Origin: an uncultured Hyphomonas sp.
GTDB lineage: Bacteria > Pseudomonadota > Alphaproteobacteria > Caulobacterales > Hyphomonadaceae
Length of the DNA stretch: 64,000 nt
Direction of reading: 5' to 3'
Assembly: GCF_963678875.1 (NCBI RefSeq)
Contig: NZ_OY787456.1
Location: 682,001-746,000 of the forward strand
The notes under the pieces are model-generated. The model was not told the DNA's origin. It was given only the letters and a program-made list of their open reading frames with translations, and searched no databases. This document shows, piece after piece, positions 15,457 to 24,217 of the stretch; position 1 is the stretch's first letter, and each line of letters opens with the position of its first letter. Position numbers and translations under genes: made by a program.

Positions 15457-17703
15457 ATGAAAAGAGTCCTGTTTGCGGGCGTGTGTTCAGCAGCCATTTG
15501 GTCAGGGGCGGCATTCGCTCAGACCCCGGCACCTCAAGAGGATGCCGAACGGGTGGAAGATACAGTTGTCGTGGTTGCGACTGGCCTCTCGAGTGCAACA
15601 TCCACCACAAAGACAGATTCTCCCATCATCGAGTCACCACAGAGCATTTCGGTGATCAGCCGCGAGGAAATCGATCTCCGGGCGGTCAGCACGATTGCTG
15701 ATGCGCTGTCCTACTCTGCCGGCGTCCAGGCCGAGCCTTCGGGTATCGACAGCCGGACCGATGAAATCTCTGTCCGCGGCTTCGGGGCAGGGGGCTTTTC
15801 TTCAAACAACAATTTCGTCGATGGCCTTCGCTTGCCGGCCGGCGGCCAATGGACGCGTTTCGGCTTCGATCCATATGGCCTGCAGCAGATTGAAGTGCTG
15901 AAGGGGCCCTCGTCCGTGCTCTACGGACAAGCGGCGCCGGGCGGAATCGTCAACATCGTTTCAAAGCGCCCGACGGAGGCAAAGCAGTTCAACGCCCAGC
16001 TTCAGGCGACCGGCTATACCGATCTCGAAAACTGGACCTGGCAAGCTGCTGCTGATGGAAGCGGCGCCTTGACGGATGACGGCACGCTGCTTGGACGGCT
16101 GGTCGGGCTTGTGCGCTATGGCGACACGGCGATCGATGACGTTGAGAACGGCCGCTACTACATCAGTCCGAGCCTTACCTGGGCGCCTACGGACGATACA
16201 CGCTGGACTTTCCTCGGCCAGTACCAGCGGGACGAGGGCGGCGCGACGTTCCAGTTCCTTCCGGCCGTGGGGTCCCATGAGTCGACGAATGGCGGCTATA
16301 TCGAGAATGACGCCAATATCGGTGAGCCGGACTGGAACGCTTTCGATCGCGACCAGCTGCTGTTGGCTTCATTCTTCGAGCATGATTTCTCCGACAAGCT
16401 GACCATCCGGAACAATGTTCGCTACACGCATGTGGAAACCCTGTACCGTGTGGGCGTCCTTGCTGGCGGTACCGTGACGGATTGCTCCGTGTTCACGGAT
16501 CCGACGGAGAATGCGGCTTGTATCCCGGGGCAAACCATTCGCCGGCGCGCTGTTCAGGGCGATGGAGAAAGCGATGGCTTCGCGATCGATACGCAGCTGC
16601 AATACAAATTCGCGACTGGCGAACTGGAGCATACACTTCTCGGCGGAATCGATTACTTCCACACCGAGTGGGAACACTTCCGTGACCTTGTCAGCCTGCC
16701 TGGGCAACCTCGCGGCCAGGTTGATCCCTTGTGGGATATCTTCAATCCGGTGCCGCGTGGTTCCGGGACCTATTTCGAGAACCTCAATCCACAAATCTAC
16801 GGGTCTGCGGTAAGCAAGCAAACCGGCCTCTATATTCAGGACCAGGCAAGCCTCGGAAACTGGCGCTTTACCCTGGGCGGGCGCCAGGACTGGTCTGAAG
16901 ACGAGAGCACCAACCTGCTCAATGATTACCAATACGATACGGATGCGGACAAGTTCACTTGGCGTGCCGGCGCGGTGTACCTGTTCGACAATGGTTTCGC
17001 GCCATATGTCAGCTACTCCGAATCCTTCCTGCCGCAGGTGGTCGATCCATCGTCCACACTGGGCGGTGTGTTGTTTGAGCCGACGACCGGGCAACAGTTC
17101 GAAGCCGGTGTCCGTTATCAGGGTGGCCGCAACATTTATGTGACGCTCGGCGCGTATGACATCATTCAGGAAAACGTGTCCACTTCGGATCCCGACGGCA
17201 CTTTGTGCGGCACCCGGGTCTGCCAGATCCAGACTGGTGAAGCGGAGGTCAAAGGGCTTGAGTTTGAAGGCCGCGCATCGCTTGATACCGGCACCACATT
17301 CATCCTTTCGGCGTCCACGCAGGATGCAGAAGTGACGAAGTCGAATGATGGCATTGAAGGCAATACGCTGGCGCAAGTGCCGGAGGTACTCGCCTCTTTC
17401 TTCATCAACCAGGAAGTCGAAAGCGGGACGTTCAAGGGTGCCGGCTTTGGTGGCGGGGTCCGCTATACCGGCGAGAGCTTTGGCGATTCCAATAACGTGT
17501 TCGAGATCGAAGACTATACCTTGTTCGATCTGTTCGTCCGTTATGACCTGGGGGCACTCGGACCAGCTGCCGAGGGTGTCGACATTTCACTGAATGTCCG
17601 GAACGTCGCCAATGAGCGCTATGTGACGACGTGTTCCTCAGTTGCGTCCTGCTTCTACGGTCAGGGCCGCGTTGTGACTGCCCGACTCCAGTACCGGTGG
17701 TAA
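15457..17703 (+). CDS. TonB-dependent siderophore receptor
   Basis: Outer-membrane gated barrel that imports a ferric siderophore using TonB-ExbB-ExbD energy. A signal peptide (about residues 1-21, ending GAAFA before QTPAP) is followed by a TonB box-like VEDTVVVVA segment. The plug domain comes next (SPQSISVISREEID, SVRGFGAG, IEVLKGPSSVLYGQAAPGGIVNIVSKRP), then the barrel, ending in the aromatic YRW. Cys pairs in the extracellular portion and near the C terminus (TTCSSVASCF) are typical of hydroxamate-type receptors. The ATG at 15457 with GGGAGA upstream gives 748 residues. It heads an operon with the next four genes. Confidence 0.93.
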   Translation: MKRVLFAGVCSAAIWSGAAFAQTPAPQEDAERVEDTVVVVATGLSSATSTTKTDSPIIESPQSISVISREEIDLRAVSTIADALSYSAGVQAEPSGIDSRTDEISVRGFGAGGFSSNNNFVDGLRLPAGGQWTRFGFDPYGLQQIEVLKGPSSVLYGQAAPGGIVNIVSKRPTEAKQFNAQLQATGYTDLENWTWQAAADGSGALTDDGTLLGRLVGLVRYGDTAIDDVENGRYYISPSLTWAPTDDTRWTFLGQYQRDEGGATFQFLPAVGSHESTNGGYIENDANIGEPDWNAFDRDQLLLASFFEHDFSDKLTIRNNVRYTHVETLYRVGVLAGGTVTDCSVFTDPTENAACIPGQTIRRRAVQGDGESDGFAIDTQLQYKFATGELEHTLLGGIDYFHTEWEHFRDLVSLPGQPRGQVDPLWDIFNPVPRGSGTYFENLNPQIYGSAVSKQTGLYIQDQASLGNWRFTLGGRQDWSEDESTNLLNDYQYDTDADKFTWRAGAVYLFDNGFAPYVSYSESFLPQVVDPSSTLGGVLFEPTTGQQFEAGVRYQGGRNIYVTLGAYDIIQENVSTSDPDGTLCGTRVCQIQTGEAEVKGLEFEGRASLDTGTTFILSASTQDAEVTKSNDGIEGNTLAQVPEVLASFFINQEVESGTFKGAGFGGGVRYTGESFGDSNNVFEIEDYTLFDLFVRYDLGALGPAAEGVDISLNVRNVANERYVTTCSSVASCFYGQGRVVTARLQYRW

Positions 17704-17710
17704 GGTATCC

Positions 17711-18580
17711 ATGATCACCAGGTTCCTTTTGATCCTGACCTGTTTTGTCTGCGGCGCGGCTCCGGCCCTGCCGCAGGCGCCATCTGCTGCCTATGTCATG
17801 GAGCGGACGGAAGTGCGGGACATTGTGTCGGCCACCGGCGGCGCTTACCGGATTTTCATCCAGACGCCGGAAGGGCCTGCTCCGGAAGCAGGGTATCCCG
17901 TTCTCTACATACTCGATGGCGAAGACAATTTCGCTGTCGCTGCCGCAACGACGGATCGTTATGCCAAATATGCGCGTGACCATGGGTTCGAAGCCGGCCT
18001 GATCGTTGGGATTGGTTATGCGGAAGAAAGCCGGCGGTCTTTGGATTACACGCCGGAGACTGACCTGACCGCCGATGCCCGCGGCCGCCCGGTGGGCGGG
18101 GCAGGTGCCTTCCGGGAGTTCATCGTCTCGGACCTGCGCCCGGCGATTGAGGCGGATTTCCCGGTCGATACTTCCCGGCAATCCTTGTTTGGGCACAGCT
18201 ATGGCGGCCTGTTCGTGCTGGACACTTTTTTCGCAGATCCCTCCCTGTTTCAGACCTATGTCGCTGCGAGTCCCTCGATCTGGTTCGGCACTCGGGCGGT
18301 GTTACGAAATGAGGCTGAACTGTCTGGCAAGCTTGCGGGCCTGTCTCCGCGCACACTGGTGCTGACTGCCGGCGATGGTGAGGATCGTATTCCTCCCGCA
18401 CTCGCTGGCAGTGGCGTCGGCAGTCTCCGGGCGGAAGCAGAGGCGCTCGCATCACGGCTTACCGGTATTGAAGGTCTGAAGGTTCACCACCGCACACTCA
18501 CCGGCGAAACCCATGGGTCTGCACTTTTGCCTGCACTGGGCAGCGCCGTTGCCTATACCTTTGCTGGAGGCCCCTTGTGA
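17711..18580 (+). CDS. exported alpha/beta hydrolase, probable siderophore esterase (IroE/BesA type)
   Basis: A signal sequence of about 20 residues (MITRFLLILTCFVCGAAPAL) precedes an esterase-D/ferri-siderophore-esterase fold. Seen are PVLYILDGEDNF, the nucleophile motif GHSYGG with catalytic Ser, and a C-terminal GETHGS that supplies the His. Members such as IroE and BesA hydrolyse siderophore ester bonds to release iron. It starts 7 bases after the receptor stop and overlaps the next gene. Length 289. That it acts on the siderophore taken up by the neighbour is inference; if the siderophore has no esters, another substrate must be meant. Confidence 0.82.
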   Translation: MITRFLLILTCFVCGAAPALPQAPSAAYVMERTEVRDIVSATGGAYRIFIQTPEGPAPEAGYPVLYILDGEDNFAVAAATTDRYAKYARDHGFEAGLIVGIGYAEESRRSLDYTPETDLTADARGRPVGGAGAFREFIVSDLRPAIEADFPVDTSRQSLFGHSYGGLFVLDTFFADPSLFQTYVAASPSIWFGTRAVLRNEAELSGKLAGLSPRTLVLTAGDGEDRIPPALAGSGVGSLRAEAEALASRLTGIEGLKVHHRTLTGETHGSALLPALGSAVAYTFAGGPL

Positions 18581-18858
18581 CCCTGTTTCTCATATTGTCT
18601 GCGACGGTCCTTGGCCTGGCGGCCTCTGTTGCCTTCTATCTCGGCGCCCCGAGCCAGAGGCTGCTGGAGCGGCGGCTGGCCCTGCCGGTTTCTCTCGGTG
18701 CAGGCGGTATGCTCACAGTGATCTCTCTTGTGCTGTATTTGCAGGTCTGCGGACCGGCGGCATCAGTCTTTATCCTGATGACCGTGATTATGGGGGCGTG
18801 GTCAGGCTTGCCCTTCCTGATGGCGGTGGTGAAACCGGGCCGGAGCCGACGGACATGA
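18577..18858 (+). CDS. small three-span membrane protein of the iron operon
   Basis: A 93-residue protein starting at GTG 18577, which overlaps the previous stop (GTGA), so translation is probably coupled. Three hydrophobic spans (about 1-22, 36-56, 60-84) are followed by a basic tail GRSRRT. No firm family match. It resembles the small DUF3325/DUF3649-type membrane proteins that accompany PepSY-TM proteins in siderophore operons. Role unknown, presumably a partner of the PepSY protein. Confidence 0.7.
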   Translation: MTLFLILSATVLGLAASVAFYLGAPSQRLLERRLALPVSLGAGGMLTVISLVLYLQVCGPAASVFILMTVIMGAWSGLPFLMAVVKPGRSRRT

Positions 18859-19166
18859 GCAATGACACGTTCCGCTATTCCAGCAGGAGCTGGTTCGGCA
18901 AGGCTTCGGCCGGGTTGATCCTGGGTTTTGCGCTGGCCTTGTCGCTGACCGGGCTGTTTGCCTGGCTATGGCCGGGCGGGCTGATGCACTCCTCGGGCAA
19001 GACGCAGCTGAATATGTGGTTGATGTCGCCCATCTGGGCGTTGGTGCTCGGCTTCTGCTTTTTGTTCCGGACGGGCCTGCGGGCCTGGCTGTGGCTGGGC
19101 GGCGCGACGCTCCTTTCCTTTGCCGTATTGTTCGCCGTTAAAGCTTTTCTCGGGGGGGCAGCATGA
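18855..19166 (+). CDS. second small membrane protein of the iron operon (DUF3649-like)
   Basis: A 103-residue protein beginning MSNDTFRYSSRSW at ATG 18855, overlapping the previous stop (ATGA). Three spans are predicted (about 16-36, 50-67, 77-98). It is rich in Trp (FAWLWPGG, LRAWLWLGG), a pattern familiar from proteins labelled 'iron uptake protein' beside PepSY-TM genes. The family call is from resemblance only. The frame stays open for 114 codons upstream, but that part is the shadow of the two preceding genes. Confidence 0.72.
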   Translation: MSNDTFRYSSRSWFGKASAGLILGFALALSLTGLFAWLWPGGLMHSSGKTQLNMWLMSPIWALVLGFCFLFRTGLRAWLWLGGATLLSFAVLFAVKAFLGGAA

Positions 19167-20785
19167 TCCGCGCCGACATTGTGAAGATGTACAAGGATGT
19201 TCACACTTGGGTGGGCATCGTTTCTGGACTTGCCTTGTTCATCGCCTTCTATGCCGGGGCGATCACCATGTTCGAAGGGCAGCTGAAGCGCTGGGCGTCT
19301 CCACCGCCCGCACTCTCCATGCCTGTGCCGCTGGAGCGGACGGCTGAACTCGTCAGCAAGACGATTGAGCAGCATCCCGACGCCGGCAATGGCTATACCA
19401 TCCATGTGGCGACCAGTGCGGATCGTCCGGCCCGGATGAGCTGGACGGTTTGGCCCGAAGGCCGCTCACGCGGTGCGCCGCAGGAGACCTGGTACTCCGC
19501 GCTGGATACCAATGGCGATCTGGAAGTGAGCAAGGATACGACCAGCCCGGTCGCGCAGTTTGTGGACGTGCTGCACCAGCAAGTGGGGCTGCCGTTCGAT
19601 CATGAGATCGCAATGCCCATCATGGGGGCGATCTGCTTGCTCTACGCCATCGCGCTCATCTCAGGGGTCATCGTATTTCTACCGGGGTTCGCAAAGGACC
19701 TGTTCGCCCTGAGAATCGGGAAGAATCTCAAACGGATGTGGCTCGACGTGCACAATGTGCTCGGCATCTTCAGTCTGCCTTTCCATATCATCATGGCTCT
19801 GACCGCAATTATCTTTGCCTTCCATGACCAGTTTTACGGCGTGCAGAACAAAGTCGCCTATGACGGCCAGCTCAGTGCCATGTTCGAGGCGAATGAACCT
19901 GAGCACCATGTCCATCCGGAGGAGGGGAAGGTGTTTCTTTCACCGGAGTTGCTGATGGCACGCCTTGGCGAACAGGCCCCCGGATTTCAGGTGAAGGATA
20001 TCCGGTATATCTTCCAACGTGACGGAACCATCGAGACAATGGTGAACGGCGTGGACCCGCGCTACGGTCATCGCGGACCTGATTTCGGGATCGTGGCTGT
20101 GAATGCCTATACGGGGGATGTCATGTCCAAGGACTACCTGCCCGGACATCAGGAACCCATCATCGCGACCGTCACCGGCTTTTTCGCGCTCCACTTCGGG
20201 AATTTTGGCGGCGTGCCGGTGCGGTGGGGATATTTCTTCCTCGGACTTGCTGGTGCTTTCCTGTTTTACTCCGGTAACCTGCTCTGGATCGAGTCACGGC
20301 GGAAGAAGGCGCGGAAAGCCCAGACGGATCCTGTGCAGCCTCTGAAGACGAAAGTGCTTGGTGCCCTGACGGTCGGGGTATCGTTGGGCTGTATCGCAGG
20401 CATATCCGTCACGATCGCCGCTGCAAAAGTGCTTCCCTCTTTCACGAGCGACATCGCGCCTTTGCACAGTTGGATCTACTATCTGACGTTTCTCGGCGCG
20501 GTCGGATGGGCCTTCCTTCGCGGTACTGCCAGGGGCGCTGTAGAGCTTCAGCTGTTTGCTGCGGCCTGCACGCTGGCCATCCCGTGCGTGAGCCTGGCAT
20601 CCTTTATCATTCCCGGTTTCGGGTGGACGTCGGAAGGCGGGGGCTTTCTGATCGAGGTGACGGCGCTGGCAGGGGCGATGGGCTTGCTCTACTCCGCTTA
20701 CAGGACACGCATCCGGACCCGGAAATCACCCGCCGACAGCATCTGGTACACGGGGAGCATGAAGTCTGAAGAGGTGCTTGCCTGA
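19163..20785 (+). CDS. PepSY-TM inner-membrane protein, probable ferrisiderophore reductase (FoxB-like)
   Basis: A 540-residue inner-membrane protein. The first span carries VHTWVGIVSG, the hallmark of the PepSY-associated TM family. A periplasmic domain follows, then spans with DVHNVLGIFSLPFHIIM, whose His residues fit haem ligands, then a second periplasmic PepSY-like part and more spans to the C terminus. FoxB of Pseudomonas, in the same family, reduces ferric siderophores at the inner membrane. The start overlaps the previous stop (ATGA). As the last gene of the receptor-esterase-membrane protein operon it fits iron release from the imported complex. Confidence 0.85.
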   Translation: MIRADIVKMYKDVHTWVGIVSGLALFIAFYAGAITMFEGQLKRWASPPPALSMPVPLERTAELVSKTIEQHPDAGNGYTIHVATSADRPARMSWTVWPEGRSRGAPQETWYSALDTNGDLEVSKDTTSPVAQFVDVLHQQVGLPFDHEIAMPIMGAICLLYAIALISGVIVFLPGFAKDLFALRIGKNLKRMWLDVHNVLGIFSLPFHIIMALTAIIFAFHDQFYGVQNKVAYDGQLSAMFEANEPEHHVHPEEGKVFLSPELLMARLGEQAPGFQVKDIRYIFQRDGTIETMVNGVDPRYGHRGPDFGIVAVNAYTGDVMSKDYLPGHQEPIIATVTGFFALHFGNFGGVPVRWGYFFLGLAGAFLFYSGNLLWIESRRKKARKAQTDPVQPLKTKVLGALTVGVSLGCIAGISVTIAAAKVLPSFTSDIAPLHSWIYYLTFLGAVGWAFLRGTARGAVELQLFAAACTLAIPCVSLASFIIPGFGWTSEGGGFLIEVTALAGAMGLLYSAYRTRIRTRKSPADSIWYTGSMKSEEVLA

Positions 20786-20805
20786 GGTGAGCGCCCTGTC
20801 CGGCT

Positions 20806-22068
20806 TTACTGCAGCGCCTTCAGCATATGCGGAACGAGCGCTTCGTTGTGGATGCAGATGTTGGCGACGGATTCGTGAGAGAAGGTAGAGCCGGTATACC
20901 AGGTCTTCCGTTCGCCCTGCATCTGGCGCATCCGGGCAATCAGTCCCTTGCGGATCGCGTCTGGATCGTATTCGGCGAAATATTCCCAGATCTCCTGCTG
21001 GATGACGGCATTGATGTTGCCGCCGCGCTTCATCACTTCTTCGCGCAGGATTTCGATCAATTCAGGTCCGGTATAGTCGCCGGGCAGCTGGTTCGCGATG
21101 TATAGGTGGCCGCCGAGGCCCGCATCGTAACCTTCGCGCCGGGCGGACATCAGCAGGCCGGGTTCTACACCCGGCAGACAGGTCTCGCTGTAATACTCGA
21201 TCTGCTCCTGGAACCAGTCTTTGGATGAGATCAGCGTGGTTGCGTAGCCGCCCCAGTGAATGGCATCGCCCACGACGCGTTCCGATTCGGTCGGCTCCAG
21301 CAGGGCAGAGAACCGGTCGACGGGCATGGCGCAGATCAGGGCGTCGAATGTCTCTTCTGTGCCGTCATCCAGCACCACCATGTGCTGGTCTCCGGAGCGG
21401 TCGATGTGGCGGACATGCGTTTCAAGGCGCACGTCCATGTCTTTTGCCAGGCGCTCCCAGAATTCGCTCCAGCCTTCCACCGGCATGTAGATTTTATTGA
21501 GTGTGCCGGACAGGATGAGGTCCATGTCCACCCAGCGCATGGCATGGATGATCGGCACTGTCTTCAGGTCGCCGTATCCCATGCCGGTGACCGTGCGCAT
21601 CATCATCTTCTCAATCTTGCCCAGCTTGCGCGCCCGCAGCCAGTCGACGGCAGGCGTGGCCGCCTCTTCAAGCGTTTTTGGTGATGGCGAATCGGATTCC
21701 AGCGCCTTCAGGAGTTTGCGGCGCGCCATGACATAGGTGATACCCTGCACGGCGAGCGGAGCCCCCGGGCCGGAATTGAAGAAATCCCTGGCCGGGACGC
21801 CATCAATCTTGTGGGGAACGATCTGCTGGATGGTGATGCCCTGTTCACGCATCCAATGCATCACACGCCGGTGGGACATGATCGTGTAGCAGGTGCCGAA
21901 CTCAATGAGATCTTCGCCCTGGCGCACGCTCAGGGACTTGCCCCCAACGCGGTGGGTTTTCTCAAATAAGGTGACGGAATGCCCGCTCTGCTCCATCAGG
22001 AGTCGAGCGATCGTCAGGCCAGCTGGACCTGCGCCGAGAATGGCGATCCGCTTTCCGCCCGGCTTCAT
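20806..22068 (-). CDS. FAD-dependent amine-oxidase-fold oxidoreductase
   Basis: The N-terminal Rossmann motif GAGPAGLTIARLL (about 12-24), an acidic residue at the end of the second strand (LFEK) and RVGGKS mark an FAD/NAD(P)-binding protein of the monoamine oxidase/protoporphyrinogen oxidase type. A second FAD contact appears as LICAMPVDRF. Length 420. No Trp-rich substrate pocket is recognisable, so the substrate is unknown. It lies on the opposite strand to the iron operon, converging with it over 20 bases, and 116 bases downstream of the degenerate kinase, which may share its transcript. Confidence 0.82.
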   Translation of the reverse strand: MKPGGKRIAILGAGPAGLTIARLLMEQSGHSVTLFEKTHRVGGKSLSVRQGEDLIEFGTCYTIMSHRRVMHWMREQGITIQQIVPHKIDGVPARDFFNSGPGAPLAVQGITYVMARRKLLKALESDSPSPKTLEEAATPAVDWLRARKLGKIEKMMMRTVTGMGYGDLKTVPIIHAMRWVDMDLILSGTLNKIYMPVEGWSEFWERLAKDMDVRLETHVRHIDRSGDQHMVVLDDGTEETFDALICAMPVDRFSALLEPTESERVVGDAIHWGGYATTLISSKDWFQEQIEYYSETCLPGVEPGLLMSARREGYDAGLGGHLYIANQLPGDYTGPELIEILREEVMKRGGNINAVIQQEIWEYFAEYDPDAIRKGLIARMRQMQGERKTWYTGSTFSHESVANICIHNEALVPHMLKALQ

Positions 22069-22184
22069 CTGAACTACTCACAACAGCATGAGCCAACAGG
22101 ACTAGCCCATTGCGCCGCCGATGCAAGGTGAATGCTGCCACCGGGCCGGTCTGACAGGGAAATCGCTTCAGCGGAGTGGAAAAA

Positions 22185-23912
22185 TCAGCCGTTTACCGTC
22201 CGGCGGAAGGGGGCTGATTCGGTTTTTGTGCCTGTTCCGGTGCGGCGGCCGGAGGCATTTCCCACGATGGCCGAGGTGGGCAGTGTGATCGTGATGGCAT
22301 TACCGATCTTGTTCAGCGGCCTCACATTGATTTCCGCGCCCTGGCTGTTCAGGTACTTCTTGATCAGCGCGAGCTCGAGACCGCGCGTCACATACTGGTC
22401 CGCACCTGGGCGGGTCTCGTCACCATAAGGCTCGAAGAAGTCGGCCACTTCGCCCGGGCTCAGCGGGCGGCCACGGTCGACGATGGTCACGTGAATGCGG
22501 CCTTCCTCGTCCGGCGTGCAGGTCAGCACAATCGGATCGACCGACACCATGGAAGCGCGTTTCAGCAGTTTCACAACGGTGGAGGTGAAGCGGGGGCCGT
22601 CGATCATAACGACGTCGAGGTCTTGCGGAATCGACACCTTGATCCGATCGAAGGTCGATTTCTCCCAGGTCGCGGCGGACCAGAGCTGTTCCGGGGAAAG
22701 AAGCTCACGCAGGTCTTCCGGGGCTTCGTTCGAGAACGTGCCGCCAGCTTCGCCTTCAGCGTATTCCTCAATGTCGCGCACCAGGTCGAGCAGGTCGCGG
22801 GCAACCTTGTCGATACTGTCGCAGTGGCCGCGGATTTCCTCAGGCGAAAATTCGATACGCGACCCGGACGACATCGCAGAAGCGAGTGTCATGATGTATT
22901 TCAGCGGGCCTGCAAGGTCGGTCGAAGCGCGCGAGATGAAGCGCGACCGGGCAGCCAGGGCATCGTTGATCGTTTCCTGCGCGGCCAGCAGCGAGCGCTG
23001 GGTTTCTTTCTGCAGGTTGATGTTCGTGTGCGTGACAATGAAATTCCGGTTTGCGGACTGCGTGACGGACCGGATGAACCAGTCGCTGCCCTTGACCGAA
23101 ATTTCCTTCATGCCGAGATCGGCCGCCGTCGGGACGAAATCAGGGAAATAGTTCTGGTGGTAGGTGTTCGCGACCAATCGCTCACCTGTCTCGGTGAAAA
23201 TCGCAAACCCGTGGCGCGACGTTTCCAGCGACTGTTTCAGCAGGTCGTGCGCACGTTCCGTCTCGGTGCGGGATTCAACCAGCTCCAGGGTCGACTGGAA
23301 GAAGTTCCGTGAACTGACGAGCAGCGCGATCGACAGGGCGAGGCCGAACAGGGTTGCCGTCATTGCCGTTGCCGTATGGTGCTGGAGCAGCGCCAGCAGC
23401 TGCACAACCGTCGCCGCGGTCATGTAACGCGCAGCGACACCAACCATCGGGGCGGTGAAGCCGACGACACCGCAGCACATGCCCATGGCAACGCCAATCA
23501 TGGTCAGCTGCTGCGCTTCGGTTTGTGCGACTGGTGTCAGCATCAGGCCGGTCCACCACAGACCGAGCACAAATGAGCCAATTTCAGCTCGCTTCACGAA
23601 CCGGCCGGATGGCATGCGCCCAGTACTGAGGTCCAACGGACGCAGACCGCTCCAGAACATGAAACCGGAATAGAACGCGACGGGAAGCCACCAGACAAAG
23701 GCGATCAGGCAGAAGCCGGACGGGGAGTCTGCCGAGAACATTGCCAGCAGGATCGTCGCATTGATCAGCGTCACGACACTGATCGGGATCTTGTATTTCT
23801 GGAACCGGCTCAGCATGTGCAGGTTCATCGGCCCGCGCACGCTCTCGTCGATCTTCGGTGAGCCGAAGAGGATCAGGTCAAGAAACGTAAAACGGGTCGC
23901 CGCACTGGTCAT
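22185..23912 (-). CDS. degenerate membrane histidine kinase lacking the phospho-acceptor His
   Basis: The N-terminal region (about 44-203) has roughly five or six membrane spans. A PAS-like segment follows (about 225-300), then a dimerisation region and an ATPase-like region. At the H-box the sequence is FISRASTDLAGPL: Thr331 replaces the catalytic His and the usual RTPL is AGPL. In the N-box the conserved Asn is Arg452 (KLLKRAS). The G1 box is weak (VDRGRP) and the G2 box is GLELAL. The fold looks preserved while catalysis is not, so this is probably a scaffold or signal-sensing pseudokinase. Length 575 with no frameshift or internal stop. The start at 23912 lacks a good ribosome site, and a start 28 codons in is possible. 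Confidence 0.8.
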   Translation of the reverse strand: MTSAATRFTFLDLILFGSPKIDESVRGPMNLHMLSRFQKYKIPISVVTLINATILLAMFSADSPSGFCLIAFVWWLPVAFYSGFMFWSGLRPLDLSTGRMPSGRFVKRAEIGSFVLGLWWTGLMLTPVAQTEAQQLTMIGVAMGMCCGVVGFTAPMVGVAARYMTAATVVQLLALLQHHTATAMTATLFGLALSIALLVSSRNFFQSTLELVESRTETERAHDLLKQSLETSRHGFAIFTETGERLVANTYHQNYFPDFVPTAADLGMKEISVKGSDWFIRSVTQSANRNFIVTHTNINLQKETQRSLLAAQETINDALAARSRFISRASTDLAGPLKYIMTLASAMSSGSRIEFSPEEIRGHCDSIDKVARDLLDLVRDIEEYAEGEAGGTFSNEAPEDLRELLSPEQLWSAATWEKSTFDRIKVSIPQDLDVVMIDGPRFTSTVVKLLKRASMVSVDPIVLTCTPDEEGRIHVTIVDRGRPLSPGEVADFFEPYGDETRPGADQYVTRGLELALIKKYLNSQGAEINVRPLNKIGNAITITLPTSAIVGNASGRRTGTGTKTESAPFRRTVNG

Positions 23913-24217
23913 GCGGCCACATAATCACAACTCAAATAAGTTATAGTTCACACCGTAGGGAGAATTGCAGTTTCCGGTTAACCACTTGTTCATTCGCAGA
24001 TCTGGCGTAGTTGCAGCGGTTTGTGGAATTAGTGGCCGTCATGGCCATTAAGGGTAACCGGCGGCCTTTGCTGCTTCGTTCTTAACGGCCTGTCCGCGTA
24101 TTCCACAGGACAAGGCCCGGAAAAGTCTCGTTCTGCCACCAGATCCGGGGCTTTAGGCATTCCTATACCCGCGCCGCCTATGGTTACCGCTGAGATCAGA
24201 GGCGGGGCAGGACGGGA
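23913..24217. other. 305-base divergent intergenic region
   Basis: Separates the pseudokinase from the GT-C-like gene. It contains the palindrome GGTTAACC and several TTAA motifs, but none at the exact CtrA spacing. No gene or RNA recognised; presumably it holds both promoters. Confidence 0.5.
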
